A stretch of 64,000 nt of DNA. Source: Mesorhizobium loti CJ3sym. Lineage in GTDB: Bacteria; Pseudomonadota; Alphaproteobacteria; Rhizobiales; Rhizobiaceae. The position numbers and the translations under genes were made by a program. Position 1 is the first letter of the stretch. Each line of letters opens with the position of its first letter. Of the stretch, positions 44,000 to 51,886 are shown in pieces. The stretch lies in NCBI RefSeq assembly GCF_000472785.1, contig NZ_AXAL01000019.1:95380-159379 (forward strand), written 5' to 3'. Under the pieces are notes generated by a model. That model was not told where the DNA came from and made no database searches. It saw nothing but the letters and a program-made list of their open reading frames with translations.

Positions 44000-44878
44000 A
44001 TGAAGATCGAAGTCGTGGTGGACGTGAAGACGACACTTGGCGAAGGCCCGCTTTGGGACGTCGAACAGGAGCGCCTGTACTGGATCGACAGTTTCGACGG
44101 GCGGGTGTTCCGCGCGACCGCCGACGGGCGCGAAATCCGCTCCTGGGACGTGCCGATGAAGATCGGCTCGATGGCGCTGCGTAGGGATGGTAGCGGCGCG
44201 GTCGTCTCGCTGCAGCGTGGCTTCCATCTGCTCGATTTCGCCACTGGCGATGTGACGCTTATCCATGATCCGGAGCCGGACAGGCCGCTGAACCGCCTCA
44301 ATGACGGCAAGGTCGACCGGCGTGGCCGTTTCTTTGCCGGCTCGATGGACACGATGGAGGAGGGGCCTTCCGGCGGGCTCTACCGGCTCGATCCGGATTT
44401 CTCCGTCACCAGGATCGATTCCGGCATCATCTGCTCCAACGGTCCGTGCTGGAGCCCTGACGACCGCACGTTCTACTTCGCCGATACCTGGACTGGCGAG
44501 ATCTGGGCCTACGACTACGACATCGCCACCGGAGCGGCCACCAACCGCCGCACTTTCGTGCGCGTCGATACAAGCAAGGGCGGTGCTGCCGATGGCTCGA
44601 CCGTCGATGCCGAGGGCTATCTGTGGAACGCGCTGGTCTATGACGGCCGCCTGGTGCGCTATGCGCCTGACGGCGGCGTCGATCGCATCATCGACATGCC
44701 GGTAAAGAAGATCACCAGCGTGATGTTCGGCGGGCCAAAGCTCGACACGCTCTATGTCACGTCGATGGCCAAGCCGCCGCTGCCGCGCTTTCCCGGCGAC
44801 GGTGTCCTGCGTGGCAGCCTCTTCGCCATCACTGGCCTGGGGGTGACGGGTGTTCCGGAGCCGCGATTTGGCGGCTGA
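44000..44878 (+). CDS. SMP-30/gluconolactonase/LRE family protein
   Basis: A 292-residue six-bladed propeller lactonase. Expected metal ligands are Glu15 (TLGEGPLWD), the Asn of RLNDGKVDRRGRF, the Asn of CSNGPCWSPD (about 144-153) and the Asp of DGSTVDAEGYLWNA (about 198). Such enzymes hydrolyse sugar lactones. AGGAGG precedes the ATG. It ends the importer operon. The last 455 bp are repeated at 50456-50910, bounding an accessory island. Confidence 0.92.
   Translation: MKIEVVVDVKTTLGEGPLWDVEQERLYWIDSFDGRVFRATADGREIRSWDVPMKIGSMALRRDGSGAVVSLQRGFHLLDFATGDVTLIHDPEPDRPLNRLNDGKVDRRGRFFAGSMDTMEEGPSGGLYRLDPDFSVTRIDSGIICSNGPCWSPDDRTFYFADTWTGEIWAYDYDIATGAATNRRTFVRVDTSKGGAADGSTVDAEGYLWNALVYDGRLVRYAPDGGVDRIIDMPVKKITSVMFGGPKLDTLYVTSMAKPPLPRFPGDGVLRGSLFAITGLGVTGVPEPRFGG
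44424..44878 (+). repeat. Left copy of 455-bp direct repeat
   Basis: The final 455 bp of the intact lactonase gene, including its stop. The right copy (50456-50910) matches with no gaps and about 27 base differences by my count, most at third codon positions. Sequence similarity stops abruptly at both ends. Confidence 0.95.
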
Positions 44879-44941
44879 GGGTTGGCGCTCGATGGCCTTT
44901 GCCGGCGGCGAGGCTACCGCTCTCCGCATCCAGGAACCAGC

Positions 44942-44970
44942 GATGCCGCCGGCGAAAGCCTGGCGGCATC
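44942..44970 (+). terminator. Stem-loop after the lactonase gene
   Basis: A perfect 9-bp stem GATGCCGCC / GGCGGCATC with an inner GGC-GAAA-GCC closing part, 64 bp after the lactonase stop. The following TTGATT is only a weak T-tract, so it may be a terminator or a 3' stabilising hairpin. Confidence 0.5.
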
Positions 44971-45315
44971 TTGATTGGCTACCTTTCGATTGCTGTCCCT
45001 ACGTTTGCAAGGGCCGCGCGCTTGCGGCATGACAACGTAACGACATCTTTCTGACGCCACAGAGAACCGACGCCGAACTGTCGCTTGCCGAGGCCGAGGC
45101 TGACCTGTTGATGGCGCAGGCGCTCGAAGCGCGCGGTAGAGTCAGATCCGAGATGGCCTCGCGCCATCGAAGCTCCGTCATCTCCTACGTCCCAGGCGAC
45201 GAATGCAATGCTGGCGAGGGTGACTTGCCGAGGTGCAGGTCACCCTCGCATGCGCAAGCCGCCTGATTCCCCAATGGATCAATCGCCACATGCAATTTAT
45301 CGTGTTTCACATATC

Positions 45316-45344
45316 TTGACTGCTGGTTTAAACATCACTATACA
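45316..45344 (+). promoter_or_regulatory. Sigma70-type promoter for XRE-SulP genes
   Basis: TTGACT (45316-45321) and TATACA (45339-45344) are separated by 17 bp, a near-consensus housekeeping promoter. It lies about 40 bp upstream of the XRE start in an AT-rich patch that contrasts with the GC-rich surroundings. Confidence 0.75.
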
Positions 45345-45383
45345 ATTTTCAGATGGCTCAATTGCATGTTGGAAAGGGATAGC

Positions 45384-45656
45384 GTGATCACTTCTGCTCA
45401 AATGCGGGCCGCCCGGGCACTGCTTGCCATCGACCAGATCAAACTGGCCGAGTTGTCGGGCGTGTCGATCGCTACCATCCAGCGGATGGAAGCGAGCGAT
45501 GGCAACGTGCGCGGGGTAGTTGATTCTCTGACCAAGGTCGTCCACGCGCTCAACAGCGTGGGGGTGGATTTCATCAACGATTCCGAACGCAGTGACCGGG
45601 GAGGGCGTGGCGTCCGGCTGCGTCACACCGACATGCTTCTTGGTAAGGCACATTGA
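45384..45656 (+). CDS. XRE-family helix-turn-helix regulator (first copy)
   Basis: A 90-residue single-domain regulator. The helix-turn-helix is QMRAARALLAIDQIKLAELSGVSIATIQRMEA (about 5-36), with the remainder probably a dimerisation part (VDSLTKVVHALNSVGVDFI). GTG 45384 (MITSAQMRAARALL) is preferred because the related gene at 48535 starts the same way; ATG 45366 is an alternative. Its TGA overlaps a possible TTG start of the SulP frame. It is about 60 percent identical to the second copy by eye. Confidence 0.85.
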   Translation: MITSAQMRAARALLAIDQIKLAELSGVSIATIQRMEASDGNVRGVVDSLTKVVHALNSVGVDFINDSERSDRGGRGVRLRHTDMLLGKAH

Positions 45657-45739
45657 ACAACCGTCATCGCGACGGTGACCGCCGACCCTCCCGCCGACGA
45701 TCCCGCCGCCTTCAACTCAGGAAGGCTCATGCTTTGGAT

Positions 45740-47449
45740 ATGACCCCACCCGTCTCGCGTCCGTCCCAACCGACGTTCGTCGAGCTTTTCACTCCGAAAA
45801 TCATCACTGTCCTGCGCGAGGGGTATGGTGTCGCCAGCCTCCGCGCGGATCTTCTGGCCGGACTGACCGTCGCCATTGTCGCCCTGCCGCTATCGATGGC
45901 GATTGCCATAGCCTCCGGCACGACGCCGGAGCGCGGTTTGTTTACTGCGGTGGTGGGCGGCTGCCTGATCTCACTTTTTGGCGGGAGCCGGTTCCAGATC
46001 GGCGGCCCGGCAGCAGCGTTCACCGTGGTCGTCGCCACCACGATCGCCAACCATGGCTTCGACGGGCTGCTGCTGGCCACCCTCATGGCGGGCATCTTCC
46101 TGATGTTGTTGGGATTCCTGCGCCTCGGCAGCTACATCAAATTCATTCCTTTCCCGGTTACCGTAGGCTTCATTTCCGGTATTGCTGTGATCCTCTTTGC
46201 CGGCCAGGTGCACGACCTTCTGGGCCTGACACTAACCGTCAAGGAGCCGGCGGACTTTGTCTCCAAGCTTCAGGTGCTTTCCGCAGCCATTTCGACTATC
46301 AACCCTGCGGCTGTCGCTGTAGCGCTGATCACCATCGGCCTCGTTGTCGGTGTCAGGCGTGTGAGGCCAAACTGGCCTGCGATCCTGATCGCGGTTGTCG
46401 TTGGCTCCGTCCTGGTTGTCGTGCTTAAGCTCCCTGTCGAAACCATCGGCACGCGCTTTGGAGGCATACCCAGTTCCCTGCCTCGGCCTTCCCTGCCACC
46501 TCTTTCGCTCGATAAGGCATTGGCAGTATTACCCGACGCCCTTTCGTTCGCTCTCCTTGGCGCTATTGAATCGCTGCTGTCGGCCATCGTGGCAGACGGC
46601 ATGACAGGGCGTCGCCATCGTTCCAACATGGAACTTGTCGCCCAAGGCATGGCGAACATCGCGTCTGCGATATTTGGGGGCATCTGTGCCACTGGCACGG
46701 TCGCCCGCACCGCCACCAATGTGCGGGCCGGGGCTCGGAGCCCCTTGGCGGGGGTATTCCACGCAGGCTTCATCCTCCTGTTCATGTTGGTGGCAGCCCC
46801 GCTCGCGAGCTTCATTCCTTTGGCCGGCCTTGCAGGGGTGCTCGCCATAGTGTCATGGGGCATGGCGGAAAAGCACGAGTTCGCAACGCTCGTGCGGACC
46901 TCGTGGGGCGATGCCGTGGTCCTGCTAGCGACGTTCGGCCTCACCGTGTTCCGGAGCCTTTCGGAAGCGATTGTGGTGGGCTTCGCCCTCGGTGCGCTGC
47001 TGTTCATCCATCGGATGTCACAAGCGACCGGCATCGAGCAGCACGCCCCCCTCGTGCCTGAGGACATGGCCGATGACGTCGATGACCGTCCGCCTTACGA
47101 CGTTGCCACAGCTACGGATCCGGACACGGTCGTGTACCGGATCACCGGGGCTTTCTTTTTCGGTGCGGCCTCGGCCGTAGGCGCCGTACTTGACCGCATT
47201 TCAAGTGAACGGAAGAATCTCATCCTTGATTTTTCAGCGGTGCCGTTTCTGGATTCGACAGCCGCCAACATCATCGAAAGTGCCGTTCATAAGGCACATA
47301 AGGCCGGTCTACGGTTTTTCATTGCAGGCGCATCGCCCGGCGTCATCCAGGCCTTGAATCTTCGCGGCGTGGCTTCACCGCAGGTTGACTTCACCAACAC
47401 CCTCGACGAGGCGCAACAGCAACTGCGGAAGTTGCATCTACCAGCTTAG
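45740..47449 (+). CDS. SulP family inorganic anion transporter
   Basis: A 569-residue transporter of the SLC26/SulP family, which moves sulfate, bicarbonate or related anions. The membrane part has VASLRADLLAGLTVAIVALPLSMAIAIASG (near 28-57), GGSRFQIGGPAAAF and the MTGRRHRSNMELVAQGMAN motif. The C-terminal ~120 residues form a STAS domain (NLILDFSAVPFLDSTAANII). The frame extends to a TTG at 45653 overlapping the XRE stop, but that leader is Arg-rich and not family-like; ATG 45740 gives normal length. The XRE gene upstream probably regulates it. Confidence 0.9.
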   Translation: MTPPVSRPSQPTFVELFTPKIITVLREGYGVASLRADLLAGLTVAIVALPLSMAIAIASGTTPERGLFTAVVGGCLISLFGGSRFQIGGPAAAFTVVVATTIANHGFDGLLLATLMAGIFLMLLGFLRLGSYIKFIPFPVTVGFISGIAVILFAGQVHDLLGLTLTVKEPADFVSKLQVLSAAISTINPAAVAVALITIGLVVGVRRVRPNWPAILIAVVVGSVLVVVLKLPVETIGTRFGGIPSSLPRPSLPPLSLDKALAVLPDALSFALLGAIESLLSAIVADGMTGRRHRSNMELVAQGMANIASAIFGGICATGTVARTATNVRAGARSPLAGVFHAGFILLFMLVAAPLASFIPLAGLAGVLAIVSWGMAEKHEFATLVRTSWGDAVVLLATFGLTVFRSLSEAIVVGFALGALLFIHRMSQATGIEQHAPLVPEDMADDVDDRPPYDVATATDPDTVVYRITGAFFFGAASAVGAVLDRISSERKNLILDFSAVPFLDSTAANIIESAVHKAHKAGLRFFIAGASPGVIQALNLRGVASPQVDFTNTLDEAQQQLRKLHLPA

Positions 47450-47458
47450 GACTTCGCA

Positions 47459-47821
47459 ATGCGCTTGGGGTATGCCCTTCTGAATGTAACTGACGAGGAC
47501 GGGGCTATACAAATCTTACGCTTACTGAAAGCGGGATGCGATCGGGTTTATGTCGAACGGTCCAACCACCAACCTCGCCCGACGTCATTGCTTGGCGCGA
47601 TCAACTCGGGCGACGTCATAGTGGTGGATGATCTTTCCAGGCTCGCCGCAACGCCCGGCAAACTAAGCATGGCCCTGGGCTCTCTGCCCATCCTTGATGC
47701 CGGCCTAGTCTCACTTGGCGACGAGATTGACACGGGGGAATACCTGCCGGAACACGTCGCCAGGATATTTGCGGCATTTGACCGCCTAGTTGTGGAGCCT
47801 CAACAGGTTGTCCCCGGTTAG
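47459..47821 (+). CDS. Serine-recombinase-like protein lacking catalytic residues
   Basis: A 120-residue protein that follows the resolvase catalytic-domain pattern: GYALLNVTDED at the start, AGCDRVYVERSNHQPRPTSL, SGDVIVVDDLSRLA and EIDTGEYLPEHVARIFAAFDRLVVE. In active enzymes the first motif is YaRvSTddQ; here Arg and the nucleophile Ser are Leu and Asn. The DRxxR block is reduced to SRLAA, so the second Arg is gone too. There is no C-terminal DNA-binding domain. The frame is intact, so it may be repurposed or recently inactivated. It begins 9 bp after the SulP gene. Confidence 0.65.
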   Translation: MRLGYALLNVTDEDGAIQILRLLKAGCDRVYVERSNHQPRPTSLLGAINSGDVIVVDDLSRLAATPGKLSMALGSLPILDAGLVSLGDEIDTGEYLPEHVARIFAAFDRLVVEPQQVVPG

Positions 47822-48220
47822 GGCGAGGCAACTGATAGGTGGTTTGGAATTTAAGCTGCTGTGCGGGGGATGCCAATTGTATCTGTGCAGCCAGACAGGC
47901 AGTTCGGCGGCGCGATGATTTGATGTGGGGTAGGCAATGGCGTAGGCCCATTCGCGCAGCGCCGTCTGGATGAAGCGCTCGGCCTTGCCGCCTTGTCCTG
48001 GCATGCTTGAGGCCGAGATCGCGGCAGGCCTTGGCGAGGCCTTCGATCTGTAGCAGGAGCCGTTGTCGGTCATGACGCGGGCTATGGTGACGCCGAGCCT
48101 GGCGTAATAGGCGACCGCCGCCTTGAGAAAGGCGATGGCGCTTTCCTTTTTCTCGTCGGGCAGGATCTGCGAAAAGGCGATGCGGAACGCGTCGTCGATG
48201 CAGACATGCGACAGCGCGGA
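47786..48220 (-). pseudogene. IS481-type transposase remnant
   Basis: The C-terminal part of a DDE integrase-core transposase in pieces. From the 5' side one can read HVCIDDAFRIAFSQILPDEK, VTIARVMTDNGSCYRSKA, CRDLGLKHARTR, then AERFIQTALREWAYAIAYPT and LPVWLHRYNWHPPHSSL. At least two frameshifts and a small deletion break it, and its N-terminal half is missing at the XRE gene end. No terminal inverted repeats were recognised. Confidence 0.85.
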
Positions 48221-48535
48221 TCACGTGACTGTCGCCAGACCGGCGTTGGCTCTGCCAGTAGCGTCGCCGGAGAGCTTCGCCGGATCGAAGTCGGCCTTTA
48301 GCCTGACACCGCGACCTCCAACCTGACTCGGTATGCCATCGCCGATCAATTCGACGCCGGCGAGTTCCAGGGCGCCGATCAGCTTCATCAGCGAGTCGAC
48401 ATTGCCCCTTATCATGGACTCGCTTGCCTCCATGCGTTGGATCGTTGGCACGGAAAGTCCGGACAAGTCCGCGAGCTTGCGCTGGTCGATACCGAGAAGC
48501 GCTCTGGCGGCGCGTAGCTGGGGAGCCGTGATCAC
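48221..48535 (-). CDS. XRE-family helix-turn-helix regulator (second copy)
   Basis: A 104-residue regulator related to the one at 45384: MITAPQLRAARALLGIDQ and LSVPTIQRMEAS align directly, and both share GGRGVRL near residue 75-80. GTG 48535 is the start. The last ~20 residues (SGDATGRANAGLATVT) abut the transposase remnant and may be altered by that insertion. Upstream, ATGTTGCAAC and CAACAT elements form an imperfect inverted repeat around 48560-48595 that could be its operator. Its target gene is not obvious here. Confidence 0.8.
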   Translation of the reverse strand: MITAPQLRAARALLGIDQRKLADLSGLSVPTIQRMEASESMIRGNVDSLMKLIGALELAGVELIGDGIPSQVGGRGVRLKADFDPAKLSGDATGRANAGLATVT

Positions 48536-48741
48536 GTGGCGGGTCCTCTTGATGTGAGATGTTGGACATCATGTGTGCAAGTTGCAACATATATTGAAGC
48601 GTTCTATCGTCAATAACTGATGCATAAAACTTTGATTTTGATGTAAGTTCCGCTTGGTCATTTGGCCCTATCGGCAAAATCGGGCGGGTGGCTTGATTGC
48701 CTGCAATGGCACGCGTGCGAAACCCTGAGCCCCAGCTGAAA

Positions 48742-48950
48742 TGGCATGGATAGCGAAATACCACTCTGATTTTGGCAATATCGAGATCCTGCAAGCCAAG
48801 GATACCGGTTCGTTCATTTACCGCCAAGGTGGATGTTTCCAAAGCGAGTGTGACAGGGACGGCGTTAGCGTGGTGCCGTATGTGCACGCGATCTTCGGCC
48901 GCTGATCCAAAAACAGTCGTGAAGTGCTGATGATCGGTTTCGGCGGAAGC
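48742..48950 (+). pseudogene. Spermidine-synthase-like gene fragment
   Basis: The frame from ATG 48742 reads AKYHSDFGNIEILQAKDTG, then YRQGGCFQSECDRDGVS and VPYVHAIFG, hits TGA at 48901-48903, and continues in frame as SREVLMIGFGG, the start of a SAM-binding motif. This is the N-terminal beta domain and motif I of spermidine-synthase-like methyltransferases. It is cut off at about 48950, where KAS II sequence begins. Confidence 0.65.
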
Positions 48951-48954
48951 CCTG

Positions 48955-49602
48955 ATGCGCTTTTCCCTGCTCTCGGCACTAACCGGCAACAACGATCCTC
49001 CCCACAAGGCGGCCAAGCCGTTTTCACTGGACCGTGACGGCTTTGTCATGGCGGAAGGCGCAGGGGCAATGGTTTGGAGCCACTGGCCGCAGCGGTGGGG
49101 CGAGCGGCTGGGGTTCTCGCCATCATGCAAGGTTGCGGGAAAAGGCAGATGATTTCCATCGCACCCGATCAAAACCGGATGCGTCGCCTGCCATCGGTGC
49201 TATGCGTGCAGCCCTAACTGACGCGAGGATCGCGGCAACGGCCATAGACTACGTCAACACCCACGGTACGTCGACTCCTGAGAATGACAAGATGGAGTAT
49301 CTGGCCATGTCGACGGTTTTCGGGGATCGCATGCCGTCGCTTCCGGTATCCTCCAGCAAGTCGATGATCGGGCACACGCTAACGGCGTCCGATGCGATTT
49401 CCGATGCGATTGAAGCGGTGTTCTCGGTGCTCACCTCCGCAATGGTACGATCCCCCCAACCATCAACTGCGACAACCCCGACCCTGCGATCGTGCTCGAC
49501 GTGGTGCCCAACACAAAGCGCGCCGCCCGCGTATCGTCGGTCCAGTCGAGTTCTATCGGATTTGGCGGCCAGAACATGTGTCTGGTCAATGCGGCCGCTT
49601 AG
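48955..49602 (+). pseudogene. Beta-ketoacyl-ACP synthase II (FabF/NodE-like) C-terminal remnant
   Basis: KAS II sequence scattered over three frames. Segments seen: SLDRDGFVMAEGAGAMVW near 49023-49079, KADDFHRTRSKPDASPAIGA and IDYVNTHGTSTPENDKMEYL (with the active-site His of the HGTST motif) in a second frame, SSKSMIGHTLTASDA (second His), then INCDNPDPAIVLDVVPN and SIGFGGQNMCLVNAAA ending at TAG 49600-49602 in the first. At least two frameshifts, a small insertion (SDAISDAI) and loss of the N-terminal half, including the catalytic Cys, make it non-functional. Confidence 0.85.
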
Positions 49603-49639
49603 CACGCTGCCGCGCCATCTGCGGATTGTAATTGTCAGG

Positions 49640-49840
49640 TTATTTCGGCGGATCGTCTCGGCGCGGACGACTGCGTTCGTGCGCGACAATCCGGCTTTCA
49701 AGGCATCGGGCGATCTCTCGCCCAAGTTGAACGTGGTAAACACGCAGGGCGAAGTGTTCGCGATCCAGAGCGTCGGTGATACGATTGTCGCGGCACCCCT
49801 CATTGATGACCCTGTTCAGCATTGCCAGCTCCTCTGGCAT
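49640..49840 (-). CDS. Small hypothetical protein
   Basis: A 66-residue frame (MPEELAMLNRVINEGCRDNR at the start) with a helical, charged composition resembling short rhizobial proteins of unknown function. It lies in decayed island sequence and its C-terminal part is Arg-rich and random-looking, so it may be a remnant. No partner gene is evident. Confidence 0.35.
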   Translation of the reverse strand: MPEELAMLNRVINEGCRDNRITDALDREHFALRVYHVQLGREIARCLESRIVAHERSRPRRDDPPK

Positions 49841-50020
49841 CGCTCTGTTCGTAACTGTAATGCCCGAGCGCTCATCCGCCTTCGATGAGGGATGTGTAGA
49901 CCATCGACAATGGAGGTGTTCTCACCGACGATGGGGCCGGCCTGCGTCAGACCGGCAACGCCCGAATGCTGCTTTGAGGCAACGGCACCGGCGTGTTAGA
50001 AGACAGCGTCAGGAAGTAAC

Positions 50021-50215
50021 ATGGCCCCGAACCCTTTTGCGCCGGAACCAGCACCCGATCCACTTGGCAAAATGCTTGTCAGGGCCGCCGTATCCGCAGT
50101 GCTGATCGCGGGAGCAGGTGCGGCGCTGGCCATGACCATGGGCGTGACTGCCATGTCGGCCGTTTTGTTCGCAACGGCGTGCGGGTTGATCTCAGTTATC
50201 ACGTCATACATCTAA
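50021..50215 (+). CDS. Small membrane hypothetical protein
   Basis: A 64-residue protein with a Pro-rich start (MAPNPFAPEPAPDPLGKML) and a long hydrophobic region (about 20-64) that would make one or two membrane helices. CAGGAAG lies about 8 bp before the ATG. Family unknown. It is the last intact-looking gene in the island. Confidence 0.5.
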   Translation: MAPNPFAPEPAPDPLGKMLVRAAVSAVLIAGAGAALAMTMGVTAMSAVLFATACGLISVITSYI

Positions 50216-50455
50216 AACCGGCGAGGCCTCCGCCTCCGGTGGAGAAATATGTCTCGGTTCGTGCGCCAGGGTTGCCCGCTGGAACGGGTCGCTAAGTATG
50301 TCCAGTTTAACATGATAGATATTGCAATTGACTAAGTGTTTGATATTATTATGTAAAATAGACTTACATAACAGATATTCCGCAATACAAGTCTACGGCT
50401 GTTCCCAGAGAGATGCTGCCGCGATAGCGAGCGCCGGCGGCCGTATATGGCGTTC

Positions 50456-50910
50456 GCATCATCTGCTCCAACGGTCCGTGCTGGAGCCCCGACGACCGCA
50501 CGTTCTACTTCGCCGATACCTGGACCGGCGAGATCTGGGCCTATGATTATGATATCGCCACCGGTACCGCCACCAACCGCCGCACTTTCGTGCGCGTCGA
50601 CACAAGCAAGGGCGGTGCTGCCGATGGCTCGACCGTCGATGCCGAGGGCTATCTGTGGAACGCGCTGGTCTATGACGGCCGCCTGGTGCGCTATGCGCCG
50701 GACGGCGGCGTCGATCGCATCATCGACATGCCGGTAAAGAAGATCACCAGCGTGATGTTCGGCGGGCCGGAGCTCGACACGCTCTACGTCACCTCGATGG
50801 CCAAGCCGCCGCCGCCGCGCTTTCCCGGTGACGGTGTCCTGCGTGGCAGCCTCTTCGCCATTTCTGGACTCGGCGTTACCGGCGTTCCGGAGCCGCGATT
50901 TGGCGGGTAA
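50456..50910 (+). pseudogene. SMP-30 lactonase 3' fragment (right copy of direct repeat)
   Basis: Encodes the last ~151 residues of the lactonase (from IICSNGPCWSPDDR to PEPRFGG) in an intact frame but without the N-terminal half, so it lacks the first metal ligand. It differs from the left copy mainly at synonymous sites and in the stop codon (TAA versus TGA), which suggests that it diverged as part of a working gene in a related strain before the island formed. Confidence 0.9.
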
Positions 50911-50948
50911 TTCGATGTGCCACGGGGCGGCACTGACACCCGTGCCGA

Positions 50949-51707
50949 TCAGATCAGCAACAGCCCCTTCATGCTGGCGTATCCCTTGCGCCCGATGATG
51001 ATGTGGTCGTGCACGCCGATGCCCAGCCGTTTACCCGCGTCGATGATCTCCTTGGTCATCTCGATGTCGGCGCGCGACGGCGTCGGGTCACCTGAGGGGT
51101 GGTTGTGGACCAGGATGATCGCGGTTGCCGACAGTTCGAGCGCGCGCTTGACCACTTCCCTGGGATAGACCGGCGTGTGGTCGACAGTGCCGGTCTGCTG
51201 CACCTCGTCGGCGATCAGCGTGTTCTTCTTGTCGAGGAACAGGATGCGGAACTGCTCGCGCGCCTCGAAGGCCATGGCCGAGCGGCAATAGGCGAGAAGC
51301 TGCGTCCAGGACGACAGGACCTCGCGGCCATGAACTTCGCCGTGCGCCATGCGCTGCGCGGTCGCCGCGACGATTTTCAGGTCGAGCGCCACCGTCGGCC
51401 CGATGCCCTTAACCTCCTGCAATAGGGTAACGGGCGCGCCAAGCACTTCGGCCAAAGTGCCGAAGCGCGCCAGCAACGCCTTGGCGGCCGGCTTGGTGTC
51501 GGCGCGCGGGATCAGCCGGAACAGCAAGAGCTCCAGAAGTTCATAGTCGGGTAGGGCGTCCGGGCCGGCTGCGGCAAAGCGCTCGCGCAAGCGGTCGCGA
51601 TGGCCGAGATAGTGCGGCTTTTCAGTTGGAGCCGGCCTGGCTTTCGCCGCTGGCCGCACCGGGACCTCTGAAAAGAAACTCCGCTCGTCGTCGCCTGTGT
51701 CTTCCAT
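50949..51707 (-). CDS. radC: RadC family protein (JAB/MPN domain)
   Basis: A 252-residue protein of the UPF0758/RadC family. An N-terminal helix-hairpin-helix region (DYELLELLLFRLIPRADTKP, then LLQEVKGIGPTVALDLK) precedes a JAMM domain with the metal motif VHNHPSGDPTPSRAD near 200. Its cellular role remains unclear despite the name. ATG 51707 (MEDTGDD) matches relatives; the frame runs on to 51890. In related genomes radC and map are near neighbours; here a LysR/oxidoreductase pair lies between. Confidence 0.9.
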   Translation of the reverse strand: MEDTGDDERSFFSEVPVRPAAKARPAPTEKPHYLGHRDRLRERFAAAGPDALPDYELLELLLFRLIPRADTKPAAKALLARFGTLAEVLGAPVTLLQEVKGIGPTVALDLKIVAATAQRMAHGEVHGREVLSSWTQLLAYCRSAMAFEAREQFRILFLDKKNTLIADEVQQTGTVDHTPVYPREVVKRALELSATAIILVHNHPSGDPTPSRADIEMTKEIIDAGKRLGIGVHDHIIIGRKGYASMKGLLLI

Positions 51708-51886
51708 ATGCCCCCGCACCCCAGCCAATCGCGCGGACAAAGCTGCCGCCCAACCCGGCGAAATACTAGGCCGGCAGGCAGGGGCGGTCGAGTTTTTTTG
51801 GCGACCACCGAAAACCCTGCGACCACCAGCGAACATGCGTTCGCATTGTGTGACCGGGTAAACCGCCGCGCAGGCAGTCAGCTCGT

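Larger units (their letters stand above)
44879..50455. mobile_element. Accessory island between direct repeats
   Basis: About 5.6 kb of mixed and partly decayed genes lies between the two lactonase-end repeats: two related XRE regulators, a SulP transporter, a recombinase-like protein, an IS481-type remnant, and fragments of a spermidine-synthase-like gene and a KAS II gene. Base composition is more uneven and often less GC-rich than the flanks. The structure (full gene, island, 3' gene fragment) is what integration of a circular DNA by one crossover, or by recombination at the gene end, would leave. Confidence 0.7.

Noticed and set aside
47616..49172. A 518-codon open frame on the minus strand across the island
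   Set aside because: It crosses the second XRE gene, the transposase remnant and the decayed KAS region in different frames, is Arg-rich, and only short pieces resemble a transposase. It is a chance frame.
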